IMG/VR virus record: IMGVR_UViG_3300047550_002709
Span: 1 to 31,338 of that record
From: a virus
Length of the DNA: 31,338 bases
Direction: 5' to 3' (one strand)
Positions 1 to 7,643 of the stretch are shown here, one piece after another. How positions within the stretch are numbered: the first letter of the stretch is position 1; the number at the start of each line of letters is the position of its first letter. The notes below the pieces were generated by a model that saw only the letters and a program-made list of their open reading frames with translations, searched no databases and had not been told where the DNA came from. Both the position numbers and the translations under genes were made by a program.

Positions 1-1151
1 CTTAATATCCTATCTGCCATGTATTTAGCTCTATCATCTTTCCATGGCCATCTGCCTGATCCGTCAATGATATAAAGCGGCCCGATAAGGCTGTCAATCC
101 TACTGCCGTTTGTAGGATCTACGGTTGACATTTGAACTCTGCCAGCCACGTCCGTTGGGACGCTGCCAATATCTATGTCGAACGTGTCCGTGCCGTAAAA
201 GTCTGTAGCTGATAGCCTTAGGGTGTAATCACCAAAGACGCTATTGCCTGAAGCGGTAACGGTAGATGTAGTTGAGTTTGAAAGTGAAAGCACGGCTGGG
301 GTCGTTCCAACCTGCGCCCATGAATAAGTGATTGTCCCGGTTCCGGTGCAATCCCCGAAAACGCTAAATGATGTATTTGTTTTCTGGGTCCATTTCGTAG
401 AGCCGCTAAATAGTGTCGCCGTTGGGGTCAACGAACAAGTTGGTCCAGTTGGAAGAACCCCGGAACCCTTTAGGGTTAGTATCTGGCCAACCCACTGCTG
501 CGAAGCGCTAATTGTTAAGGTTGGAGTTATGCCTGTCTGAATGGATGCTACTGTCTTGTATTGAAGACCGCCCATTCCGTCTATGTCGGCTACGGCGGTG
601 TATCCGGTATCTGCGGTTGTGGTTATTCCGAGATTATCCCAAATGGCACCCTGGAGAATGATCTCTTCGTTGGTTGATGTGGTAAAGCTAGTAGCGGTGA
701 TCGCGGTCCCGGTTCCACTGTTGCCTGTATTTCCAGAGCAGACATCTATTCCGGAGTTGTCGATTCCGGAAATTTGACCAACTATTACGGATGCGTAAAC
801 GGAAATAGGTGAAAAGTTTACCGTGACGATATCGTTTGAATTGCCAGCAGTACTAAGCGTATACCACCATTGAACATTGCCAATGGTGGCTGTCTTGGCC
901 GGAGAGCATGCAACCCATGTATCTCCAGCCGTATTTGTAATCGAGGAAACGCTTGCCGCTGGTGTTCCGATACGAACCAAAGCTACTAGCGCCCGTCCGT
1001 TAACGTGGTTTGTGCCAGATGTTGAGAGGCTTGTAACGCCAGCACCAGTGGCCACCGAGGCTTTGTCTGCGCTAACGAAGCTTGGAGAGATTACCCCGTA
1101 CAGATGCAGGCAGAACAATAAATATAGAAAGATGCTCTTATATAAATTCAT
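1..1151 (-). CDS. Signal-peptide-bearing tail/fibre-like protein, C-terminus cut by window edge
   Basis: I translated this frame directly: ATG at 1149-1151, open to base 1, 383 residues with no stop, so the C-terminus lies outside the window. The N-terminus (MNLYKSIFLYLLFC...) is a hydrophobic Sec-type signal without a clear lipobox. Residues ~30-230 form a Gly/Ser/Thr-rich beta domain closely related to the next upstream gene (shared blocks TNTAGDTW, KTATIGN, QWWY, GNSNDIVT, DGMGGLQYK). After that comes a region resembling an Ig/PKD-like beta-sandwich (~240-330) and then a new, more charged segment. It starts 2 nt after the stop of its paralogue, so it is probably co-transcribed. It is likely a virion surface or receptor-binding component. 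A phage-encoded exported surface protein is the main alternative. The function is inferred from composition and context only. Confidence 0.75.
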   Translation of the reverse strand, partial: MNLYKSIFLYLLFCLHLYGVISPSFVSADKASVATGAGVTSLSTSGTNHVNGRALVALVRIGTPAASVSSITNTAGDTWVACSPAKTATIGNVQWWYTLSTAGNSNDIVTVNFSPISVYASVIVGQISGIDNSGIDVCSGNTGNSGTGTAITATSFTTSTNEEIILQGAIWDNLGITTTADTGYTAVADIDGMGGLQYKTVASIQTGITPTLTISASQQWVGQILTLKGSGVLPTGPTCSLTPTATLFSGSTKWTQKTNTSFSVFGDCTGTGTITYSWAQVGTTPAVLSLSNSTTSTVTASGNSVFGDYTLRLSATDFYGTDTFDIDIGSVPTDVAGRVQMSTVDPTNGSRIDSLIGPLYIIDGSGRWPWKDDRAKYMADRIL

Positions 1152-1153
1152 TA

Positions 1154-1870
1154 TTAAAAGATTTGTCCTCTGCGTGGCGATGAACCTGAAGAAGCGCTAG
1201 ACCTTAGCGTTATGGTCTGCACTATCCAATCCTGCGACGAGCTTATGGTTAGAGTTGGGGTTATCCCGGATTGGGTCGAAGATACAACCTTGTATTGAAG
1301 ACCTCCCATTCCGTCTAGGTCGGATACTGCCGTGTACCCGGTATCTGCGGTAGCGGTAACGCTCAGCGCTCCCCATATTGCCCCTTGAAGTATTACCTCA
1401 TTGGCATAAGACGTTGAAAACGAGCTAGCTGATACCGACGTTCCGGCTCCATTGCCTCCGGTGTTTCCGGAGCAAACGTCTATTCCGTCTATTCCTGTAA
1501 TTTCTACTACAATTATTGATGCGTATACAGATATAGGGTCAAAATTTGCCGTTACAATATCATTCGAGTTCCCGGCAGAACTTATTACATACCACCATTG
1601 AGCATTTCCAATTGTTGCTGTCTTTAGGGGAGTGCATGCAGTCCAGGTGTCTCCAGCCGTATTCGTTACAGACGAAACTGTTGCCGCCGGGGTTCCGATT
1701 CTTATAAATGCTGCGTATGCCTTTCCTGCTGTATGATTAGTGGCTGAAGTTGAAAGGCTAGTAATTCCTGATCCTGTTGCGTTTGAGGCCTTATCCGTGC
1801 TAGACACGGATACTGAAATCTGACCAAAGCAGCAAGCCGATAAGAATAAAAGCAATAACAGATTTCGCAT
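1154..1870 (-). CDS. Signal-peptide/lipoprotein-like tail protein, paralogue of the next gene
   Basis: This is a 238-residue protein. Residues 1-18 are a strong signal peptide (MRNLLLLLFLSACC) with a lipobox-like LSAC, so Cys13 could be lipidated; signal peptidase I cleavage after CFG is the alternative. Residues ~30-225 are one Ser/Thr/Gly-rich beta domain that matches residues ~30-230 of the downstream gene nearly block for block. A weaker match to the N-terminal ~200 residues of the repeat fibre at 24638-26317 suggests a shared fold. The ATG overlaps the stop of the 1181-aa fibre gene (TAATG), so the two are translationally coupled. Such domains occur in phage tail-associated proteins, but a signal peptide is unusual there. 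There is no catalytic motif. The exact role is unknown. Confidence 0.75.
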   Translation of the reverse strand: MRNLLLLLFLSACCFGQISVSVSSTDKASNATGSGITSLSTSATNHTAGKAYAAFIRIGTPAATVSSVTNTAGDTWTACTPLKTATIGNAQWWYVISSAGNSNDIVTANFDPISVYASIIVVEITGIDGIDVCSGNTGGNGAGTSVSASSFSTSYANEVILQGAIWGALSVTATADTGYTAVSDLDGMGGLQYKVVSSTQSGITPTLTISSSQDWIVQTITLRSSASSGSSPRRGQIF

Positions 1871-4800
1871 TACTGATTACACTCCAGCGTTGCATTTAGA
1901 TACTTTGATGAGCTTACCGTGGTTATATTTGCGGCCAGGATGTCATTTGCGGAAATTGAGGTTGTGGTAAAATCGCTAAGCGTTGTAGATCTTACTGCGG
2001 TTCCAGTGGAGATAGATACGCCGCTAGTATTGATGGAATCTGAAGATGTCGGAATTGCCGTTCCGGATGCCTTCTTCCAGAACTTAACAGTGGCCGTTCC
2101 TCCGTCAACTAATATATTCCATGCCGCTACTGTACATGAAAACGGGACCGCAATATAGACTGTAGTTGTAGATCCCGCCGAAAGCGCAGAGCCTGCCGGA
2201 TCTCCGAATGTGAATGATAACGCTCTAGTGATCTGATTCCCAGTTGGCGATATCATCTGCATGTTAGTTCCGTCGTAAACCAGTTCTACAACTTGCCCAA
2301 CCCTTATTTGATTATCTGAAAGGTCGGTGGTGACGCCTCCAGCTACGCTTTTAATGGTCTTAGCTCCTAAACTATTAAAGTTTATGGTGGCCGCTCCAGT
2401 GTTAGCGGTGTTTGCCTTAAATCTGTACCGTCCGCCCGTTGTGTAAGAAGCGGGGGCTGGTGATAGGGAGCAGGCATAGGTGTCGTTTGATCCAGCATCG
2501 GCGCAATAGGCCACAGAGTCATCTAGAACTGATGTGGCTGTCTGGGCCGCTGTCGATGTCCCGCTTAAATTGCTAAATGCTGGCTGGGCTTTAGTCTGAA
2601 CACCAGCCGCCGTAATATTAGTCAGGAACTGATTAGAGGTTGCGGTTGTCCCGATTACCGCATTGTAAACGTTTCCGGCATCATCCTTCCACAGCGGCAC
2701 TCCAGAGGTACAATACTGAGATACCGTTCCAGAAGATGGCGTTCCTGGAGCGGTTCCGCAAGTTAGTGTTAGCTTGCTGGTAGTAGCATTGCGAACCCAA
2801 GGTACAGTGAATGCCGTGGCATTAGTACCGTCATAACGGAACGCCTGAACGGTGCAAAGGTTTGCGGTTGAGTCTACGGTGCCAGTCCCTACGTAGTTTG
2901 CTGGCCAAGCAAAGGTCCTTCCGCCTGTTCCGTCCTGGCAGATTTCATGAATGATGATCTGTCCGGTTACAGCCCCACTCAGCGTTGAGCTTGAAACGTT
3001 TCCGGTCAGGGTCAGCTTGAAAGAAGTAGTGGCTTTTGATGTAACCGTGAATGTAGGCGTAGCGCTGTATGTCGTTGTTACAGTTTCTGCTATTGTCGGA
3101 GTTCCGCTGACTTCCGTATAGGACACCTGGGCGCATGTTAAATTTCCGTTTGCGGCGATAGTCGTAGCGTACTGACCAGCAGTACAGTCGCTGGGGTTTG
3201 CCGCTAGAGCCGTGGCCGTAGTCGCATTTCCAGAAAGTGATCCGCTAAAGGTTCCCGTTGTGGTTCCAGGAAGCGTCGGATTATTTGGAATGCCAATAGT
3301 TATAGCCCCAGTGGAAGCGGAAACAGAGATCTGGTTGGCTGTTCCGGCTAGCGTAGTGGGGAGAGCGGTACAGCCCTCTGAGTTGCCGTTCGCATCAACG
3401 CCAGTGGCGAATGAGCCAGAGGAGCAGTTAGTTCCATTGGCGGCTAGGGCGATTGCTGTAGTAGCTGAGATTGTTCCACTTCCGGAGGCTGATAGGCTGG
3501 CCCCGGTACCTACAACCATAGCCGCAGAGGCGTTTGTTCCGCTCGTGATATCGTTAAACGCGGAAGATCCGCCGCCACCTCCGGATACAGTGCAATCCGT
3601 GCGCGACTGTCCAGTATTATCTGAACAGGTAACCCCAGATCCAATAAAGTTTACGGTTGGCCTTTGGGTTAAAGCGACACCCTCATCTGCGATTGTTTGA
3701 TTATAGAGAGTAGGAGTTCCGCTAATCTGAGAATAGGCCACTTGAGCGCAGGTTAAATCCCCATTAGCCGCAATGGTTGTGGCGTATTGACCAGCAGTGC
3801 AATCGCTTGGATTCGCCGCTAGCGCTGTAGCCGTTGAAGCATTGCCCGTTAATGGGCCGCTAAATGTTCCTGTAGTCGTCCCTGGAAGTGTGGGGTTGGT
3901 CGGAATGGAGATTACGATTGCTCCAGTGGGCGCAGAAACCGCAATCTGGTTGGTTGTTCCGGTTAAGGTTGTTGGCAGCGCAGTACAACCCTCGGAGTTT
4001 CCCTGGGCGTCTACCCCCTGAGCAAACTGCCCAGAGGAGCAATTTGAACCGTTTGCCGCTAATCTATTAGCCTGAGTTGCAGAGATCGTTCCGGTTCCGG
4101 TAGCAGAAAGGGCGCATCCGTTTCCGCAGACCATGGTAGCGGTGATGTTTGTTCCGCTAGTGATATCGTTAAATGCTGTTGATGATAGGCTTCCAGAAAT
4201 GGTACAATCCGTTCTTGACTGTCCGGAGTTATCGGAGCAGGTTACGCCGGAGCCAGTAAAGTTAATCGTTCCTCTTTGAGTTAGCGATCCCCCTTCGTCT
4301 TGTATTGTCTGATAATAAAGAGTGGGAGTTCCTGATAGCTGGCTATAGGCTACCTGAGCGCAAGTCAGATTCCCGTTGGCGGCAATTGTCGTCGCGTATT
4401 GACCAGCGGAGCAGTCCGTTGGGTTTGCGGCTAGCGCTGCGGCGGTAGTAGCTGCAATCGAGCCAGATCCAGTAGTTGATAGGCTTGCACCTGTTCCGAT
4501 TACCATGGCTGCGGTTGTATTGGTTCCGTTGGTAATAGAGTTGAATCCAGGAGCACCCCCACTTCCGGCCTGTTGTGTCCATACGTTAGTAGCCGTGCAT
4601 CCGTAAAGATTCTGGCCGGATGTAGCACTAGTTAAGAAAAACTGATCGCCCAGGGTGCAGGTAAGCGGAAGAGCTAGCCCGGTCTTCGCCGGGGCCGTGC
4701 TCGATGCGGTACTCATGTCCTGCCGTCCAGTAAATACATTATTGGTTCCAAGCATGGCTACCGTTCCAGTTGCCGGGAAGGTAATAATGTAGCCGTCTGA

Positions 4801-5415
4801 GCCGTTAAAGGTGAGAGTGTTACTGACTGTTACCGTTTTCCCGTCCGCAATAGTGAAGGTCGCCCCAGTAGCTGGCTGGGTGAGTGTAAGCTTGTTAATG
4901 GTTCCGGGAAGGATAAAATTTGAAGGAACTGACAGTACGCATGTTCCGCTATCCGTGATGGAACATGTCCCGCTAACCGTAATCTGACCAGTTGTTCCCT
5001 GGATCGTTACCTGAGTTACCGTGCCGCTTCCAGGAACAGATGTTTGGCTATATAGGCGATTAAATCCGCTGAGATTGCAGGTAACAGTTCCCGAGATTGT
5101 CACTTTTATGTAATTCGGATAGTTCAGCAAGAAGCCCTCAGCGACTGGGCTAGATGAAGAGTTAGACACCGAAGAAACCCCAGAGTACGGAGTAAAAGAC
5201 CCGGTGGATGTTGATCCATAGGATAGGTCTGCGCTCCATGACCCAGACCCGCTACAGGCTATCTGGACGGTAGTTAGGCGCATGGTGGATGCTGACCTAT
5301 TATCTATAATTCTGGTGCTGGTGATTCCAGGAATGTATACGTTGTAGAGCGGCTGAGGCTGTTGGGCAAAAACCGCGCTAGTTAGAAGCAGTAAAACGCT
5401 TAGTAATTTCTTCAT
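1870..5415 (-). CDS. Large repeat-containing tail fibre-like protein with N-terminal signal peptide
   Basis: This is an 1181-residue protein. Residues 1-18 (MKKLLSVLLLLTSAVFA, then QQ) form a textbook Sec signal with an AVFA-type cleavage site. The body is low in charge and rich in Gly, Ser, Thr and Asn. Two module types alternate: FNxITxGTN...LAAN at about residues 291, 415 and 620, and LAANPxDCxAGQYATTIAANG...SGTPT at about 328, 532 and 737. This gives a ~204-205-residue period. A C-terminal part (~950-1181) contains typical fibre text (YRFKAN, GAATINFNSLG, VELVYDGTN) and a last beta domain. A good AAGGGC site precedes ATG 5415. Size, repeats and position downstream of neck genes fit a tail fibre or spike. 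The signal peptide is the odd feature. It may instead be an exported phage adhesin. Confidence 0.8.
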   Translation of the reverse strand: MKKLLSVLLLLTSAVFAQQPQPLYNVYIPGITSTRIIDNRSASTMRLTTVQIACSGSGSWSADLSYGSTSTGSFTPYSGVSSVSNSSSSPVAEGFLLNYPNYIKVTISGTVTCNLSGFNRLYSQTSVPGSGTVTQVTIQGTTGQITVSGTCSITDSGTCVLSVPSNFILPGTINKLTLTQPATGATFTIADGKTVTVSNTLTFNGSDGYIITFPATGTVAMLGTNNVFTGRQDMSTASSTAPAKTGLALPLTCTLGDQFFLTSATSGQNLYGCTATNVWTQQAGSGGAPGFNSITNGTNTTAAMVIGTGASLSTTGSGSIAATTAAALAANPTDCSAGQYATTIAANGNLTCAQVAYSQLSGTPTLYYQTIQDEGGSLTQRGTINFTGSGVTCSDNSGQSRTDCTISGSLSSTAFNDITSGTNITATMVCGNGCALSATGTGTISATQANRLAANGSNCSSGQFAQGVDAQGNSEGCTALPTTLTGTTNQIAVSAPTGAIVISIPTNPTLPGTTTGTFSGPLTGNASTATALAANPSDCTAGQYATTIAANGDLTCAQVAYSQISGTPTLYNQTIADEGVALTQRPTVNFIGSGVTCSDNTGQSRTDCTVSGGGGGSSAFNDITSGTNASAAMVVGTGASLSASGSGTISATTAIALAANGTNCSSGSFATGVDANGNSEGCTALPTTLAGTANQISVSASTGAITIGIPNNPTLPGTTTGTFSGSLSGNATTATALAANPSDCTAGQYATTIAANGNLTCAQVSYTEVSGTPTIAETVTTTYSATPTFTVTSKATTSFKLTLTGNVSSSTLSGAVTGQIIIHEICQDGTGGRTFAWPANYVGTGTVDSTANLCTVQAFRYDGTNATAFTVPWVRNATTSKLTLTCGTAPGTPSSGTVSQYCTSGVPLWKDDAGNVYNAVIGTTATSNQFLTNITAAGVQTKAQPAFSNLSGTSTAAQTATSVLDDSVAYCADAGSNDTYACSLSPAPASYTTGGRYRFKANTANTGAATINFNSLGAKTIKSVAGGVTTDLSDNQIRVGQVVELVYDGTNMQMISPTGNQITRALSFTFGDPAGSALSAGSTTTVYIAVPFSCTVAAWNILVDGGTATVKFWKKASGTAIPTSSDSINTSGVSISTGTAVRSTTLSDFTTTSISANDILAANITTVSSSKYLNATLECNQ
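3085..4545 (-). repeat. Three-copy ~204-residue coding repeat in the tail fibre
   Basis: Copies of the LAANPxDC module start at residues 328, 532 and 737 of the fibre (nt ~4434, 3822, 3207). The partner FNxITxGTN module starts at 291, 415 and 620. The spacing is 204-205 residues (612-615 bp). The third copy is incomplete. The copies are much better conserved as protein than as DNA (different synonymous codons), so they are old duplications held by selection rather than fresh tandem repeats. Confidence 0.85.
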
Positions 5416-5422
5416 AGTGCCC

Positions 5423-5674
5423 TTATGCGGTTGTTACCGCTAGTGTCCCTAGGCTTTCGTCGTAATATATCCTGCCAGCAGCAAGAGCCGCATTCGCGGC
5501 TGTCTGATTTGAATAAGACGGGAATGCTGAATACAAGACAGCAGAGATTGGAGTTAGCGGTACCGTCCCTACTCCTCCCACCTCTTGGTCGGAGGTGGAC
5601 GGAGATGGGGAGGTAGAAACCTCCAGATCCTCCAGGAATATCTTCCTGGGCGTGATTGTTAAAGATGCTGGCAT
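5423..5674 (-). CDS. Small hypothetical structural-region protein
   Basis: This is an 83-residue protein with no recognised family. The first third is polar (MPASLTITPRKIFLEDLEV), followed by a Ser/Pro/Thr-rich stretch. The C-terminal half is Ala-rich and ends in GRIYYDESLGTLAVTTA, which resembles the beta-rich ends of small virion proteins. The ATG is preceded by AAAGGATATTAA, a good ribosome binding site. It lies 8 nt upstream of the large fibre gene and 10 nt after the neck-like gene, inside a tightly packed late operon, so a minor virion or fibre-attachment role is plausible. There is no signal peptide, unlike its three downstream neighbours. Confidence 0.7.
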   Translation of the reverse strand: MPASLTITPRKIFLEDLEVSTSPSPSTSDQEVGGVGTVPLTPISAVLYSAFPSYSNQTAANAALAAGRIYYDESLGTLAVTTA

Positions 5675-5684
5675 TTAATATCCT

Positions 5685-6518
5685 TTAGGTAGTCTGAAGT
5701 AGCACTTCTCCAGCTACGCTTCTTAAAAGTCTGAAAAGTTCGTTTAGGCGGTTCTTGTAGTATTTGGTCAAGGTTTCGTTCTTTGACTCTCCATCCATGG
5801 AGTAAATAGCAGAAAGAACCGCAAATTTTACGTAAGGCTTAAAGCTTGCCGGGAGGTCTGGTATGTAGCCATCCAGGCTTTCAATCTCTTCGCTTGGGGT
5901 GTAGGTGTCGAACTCTGTAATATTCAGAGTTGACTCGGTGATTGTCGCTGGAATCCCATACATCGGGGAGGTAAACTCCGTGTATACCTGACCCAGATCC
6001 GTCTTACCAATGGTCCCATACATACCTATGGATGCCGGATCGTAGTCTATGTCGAAGGTTAGGGCATCGCTGGTCTCAGAGAAGGTGCCATACATGCCAC
6101 TTTCGTAAAAAGTGAAATATCCGTTCCAGGCTGGCTCTGGACGAATCTCGATCTGGTCTTCCTGTAGCTGGTCTGTCCTGAATTCCTCTGGCGTTGCAGG
6201 TCCTAATTGCTGCCATCTATAGTCAGAATTGTCCCAGTAATGGCCTGAGCCTTGATAAAGATTGGACTCGTCGCAGGTGGCTGCTAGGGTCTGGTTGATA
6301 TACCAAGGATGGTCGTAGATGCCGACCCCCAGGGCCGTTGGGATGTTATTCAGCTTTACGAAGCAGTTCGAGGCCTGTAGGATATTCCTAATGGAGTCAT
6401 TCAGAAGCCGAAGGAACATATCATCAGACACAATTTGACCCGTTAAGCCTCCCGGCTCAAACAGGGAATTGCATACATCTGAATAGACTTCGCGTACAGA
6501 AATAGCCACTAATTCCAT
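5685..6518 (-). CDS. Neck/head-tail adaptor-like virion protein
   Basis: This is a 277-residue acidic protein. The N-terminal ~55 residues are helical (IRNILQAS), the middle is beta-rich, and the C-terminal ~60 residues are helical again (KYYKNRLNELFRLLRSV). That helical-beta-helical plan is shared with the 218-aa protein two genes upstream and is typical of podovirus adaptor/neck proteins. Three MYG motifs (residues 142, 166 and 186) mark a short beta repeat in the middle. The ATG is preceded by AGGATAA. Its position, after capsid and decoration genes and before fibres, agrees with a connector or tail-nozzle role. The family is not certain from sequence reading alone. Confidence 0.7.
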   Translation of the reverse strand: MELVAISVREVYSDVCNSLFEPGGLTGQIVSDDMFLRLLNDSIRNILQASNCFVKLNNIPTALGVGIYDHPWYINQTLAATCDESNLYQGSGHYWDNSDYRWQQLGPATPEEFRTDQLQEDQIEIRPEPAWNGYFTFYESGMYGTFSETSDALTFDIDYDPASIGMYGTIGKTDLGQVYTEFTSPMYGIPATITESTLNITEFDTYTPSEEIESLDGYIPDLPASFKPYVKFAVLSAIYSMDGESKNETLTKYYKNRLNELFRLLRSVAGEVLLQTT

Positions 6519-6550
6519 TTTATCCTATGGGTTAGCGGCTATTATAATGA

Positions 6551-6760
6551 TTATTTCTGGTAGGGGTCTGCTGCCGGGGTTCCGTCCGGGTTTTTGAAGT
6601 GCGCTAGTCCTGCGGAAATGCTCTGGGCGATAGCTACGGCAAGCATAATCTTAGCCTTTGCGTCAGAACCCTCCGGGAAGATGCTGGTTGCTAGGTTAAG
6701 GACGTGCAAAACGGTGCCCACCACCTGGATTGCCATATTGACGTTAAAAGTGAATTTCAT
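6551..6760 (-). CDS. Small amphipathic/hydrophobic protein, possible holin
   Basis: This is a 69-residue protein. Two hydrophobic stretches (about residues 8-28 and 40-54) are separated by a short charged turn (PEGSDAKAK), and the C-terminus is polar (HFKNPDGTPAADPYQK). The size and two-segment layout would fit a small holin or membrane-active protein. The segments are Ala-rich and only moderately hydrophobic, so a soluble helical protein is also possible. GGGAATAA precedes the ATG, which lies 3 nt after the 218-aa gene. No amidase is adjacent (it lies at 29747-30367), so lysis context does not help here. Confidence 0.65.
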   Translation of the reverse strand: MKFTFNVNMAIQVVGTVLHVLNLATSIFPEGSDAKAKIMLAVAIAQSISAGLAHFKNPDGTPAADPYQK

Positions 6761-6763
6761 GAG

Positions 6764-7420
6764 TTATTCCCTCGTTGGTTTCTGTTGATCTAGATACATT
6801 GTGGGTTGCTTGTAGCTGTTCCAGTATTTATAGAGATTCACTAGTGTCTGGAAATTTCCAAACATTGCTAAAGATTGAGAAAACGGCACTCCCTGGAGTT
6901 TGCACTGAACAATGTGAGCAGCGTAGTCGCAAACCGTAGTAACCGCCTCCTTTGGGATGTAAATCAGGTCTGAATCTTCTACCAGGACATCCGGCTCGGA
7001 GATCCCGGTGACAAGTAGGGAGCCTCCACCTACAGAGTCTGCCGGATGAATGGCAAACTTTGTTATACCTAAAGGTACCCATCTAGATACCTGCATCCCC
7101 AGGGTAGCCGTAGTATCCTTTAGGAAATCAGGCCAGTCGTTCATCATAGACGGCATCGGGCTAGGCTCAAGAACCTGATTTTCAAATGTCACCCGCATCG
7201 GAAAGATTATCTCTTTTGGGGTGTCATAAATGTGCCTTCCGGCTACGGTAACACTGGTAGACACCGGATAAGTACCCTGGAACCAGCCACATAGAAGATT
7301 AGCAACGGAGATCGCCTCGTTAATTGCGTCCGTCAACTCATCATCCTGGAAGAGTTCGTTGTTATCCTCCAGGCGCGCCAGCGTCTGTTCCTTTAGGAAT
7401 CCTAGTGTCAACCTAGGCAT
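6764..7420 (-). CDS. Head-tail adaptor/neck-like protein
   Basis: This is a 218-residue protein. An N-terminal helical segment (FLKEQTLARLEDNN, then DDELTDAINEAISVANLL) resembles the start of podoviral gp4/gp6-type adaptors. A beta-rich centre follows (RHIYDTPKEIIFPMRVTF; LLVTGISEPDVL), and the C-terminus is helical (EAVTTVCDYAAHIVQ; FQTLVNLYKYWNS). The ATG overlaps the previous stop (TAATG) and follows AGGGTG. Together with the genes at 7644 and 5685 it makes a probable set of neck proteins between the capsid genes and fibres. The assignment rests on architecture and order, not on a signature motif. Confidence 0.7.
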   Translation of the reverse strand: MPRLTLGFLKEQTLARLEDNNELFQDDELTDAINEAISVANLLCGWFQGTYPVSTSVTVAGRHIYDTPKEIIFPMRVTFENQVLEPSPMPSMMNDWPDFLKDTTATLGMQVSRWVPLGITKFAIHPADSVGGGSLLVTGISEPDVLVEDSDLIYIPKEAVTTVCDYAAHIVQCKLQGVPFSQSLAMFGNFQTLVNLYKYWNSYKQPTMYLDQQKPTRE

Positions 7421-7617
7421 TATTCACCCTTTAGGCTAAACTTCTCTTTAGAAAAATCGAAATTGGAGATGCCTTTGTCTAGGTGGCGCATGTACTGGTA
7501 CTGCTTCTCCCAATCTTGACCATCTCCTCTGGCTACATCCAGCATCGGATCTTCTACTGTGTCTACGCGGTCAATAGCCGCCTTAGACATATACTTCTCA
7601 AATTGACTACAGGACAT
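7420..7617 (-). CDS. Small hypothetical protein in neck gene cluster
   Basis: This is a 65-residue protein from ATG 7617 (MSCSQFEKYMSK). I prefer this start because GAGGGAAG lies just upstream. The frame is open to a TTG at 7653, but that start would overlap the upstream gene and has no better site. The protein is polar and rich in Asp, Lys and Glu (DPMLDVARGDGQDW; FDFSKEKFS), with no membrane segment or known motif. The stop overlaps the ATG of the 218-aa adaptor-like gene. It may be a small head-completion or assembly factor, but this is a guess from position. Confidence 0.65.
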   Translation of the reverse strand: MSCSQFEKYMSKAAIDRVDTVEDPMLDVARGDGQDWEKQYQYMRHLDKGISNFDFSKEKFSLKGE

Positions 7618-7643
7618 AATTACTTCCCTCTTTTGCTTTAAAT

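Noticed and set aside
3212-3700. 162-codon plus-strand open frame
   Set aside because: It is antisense to the repeat fibre, has no start signal, and its Val/Pro/Ala-rich text follows from the codon pattern of the Gly/Thr/Ala-rich gene.
1870-5415. Diversity-generating retroelement target in the fibre
   Set aside because: No reverse transcriptase or template/variable repeat pair is visible in the window; the repeats are ordinary coding duplications.
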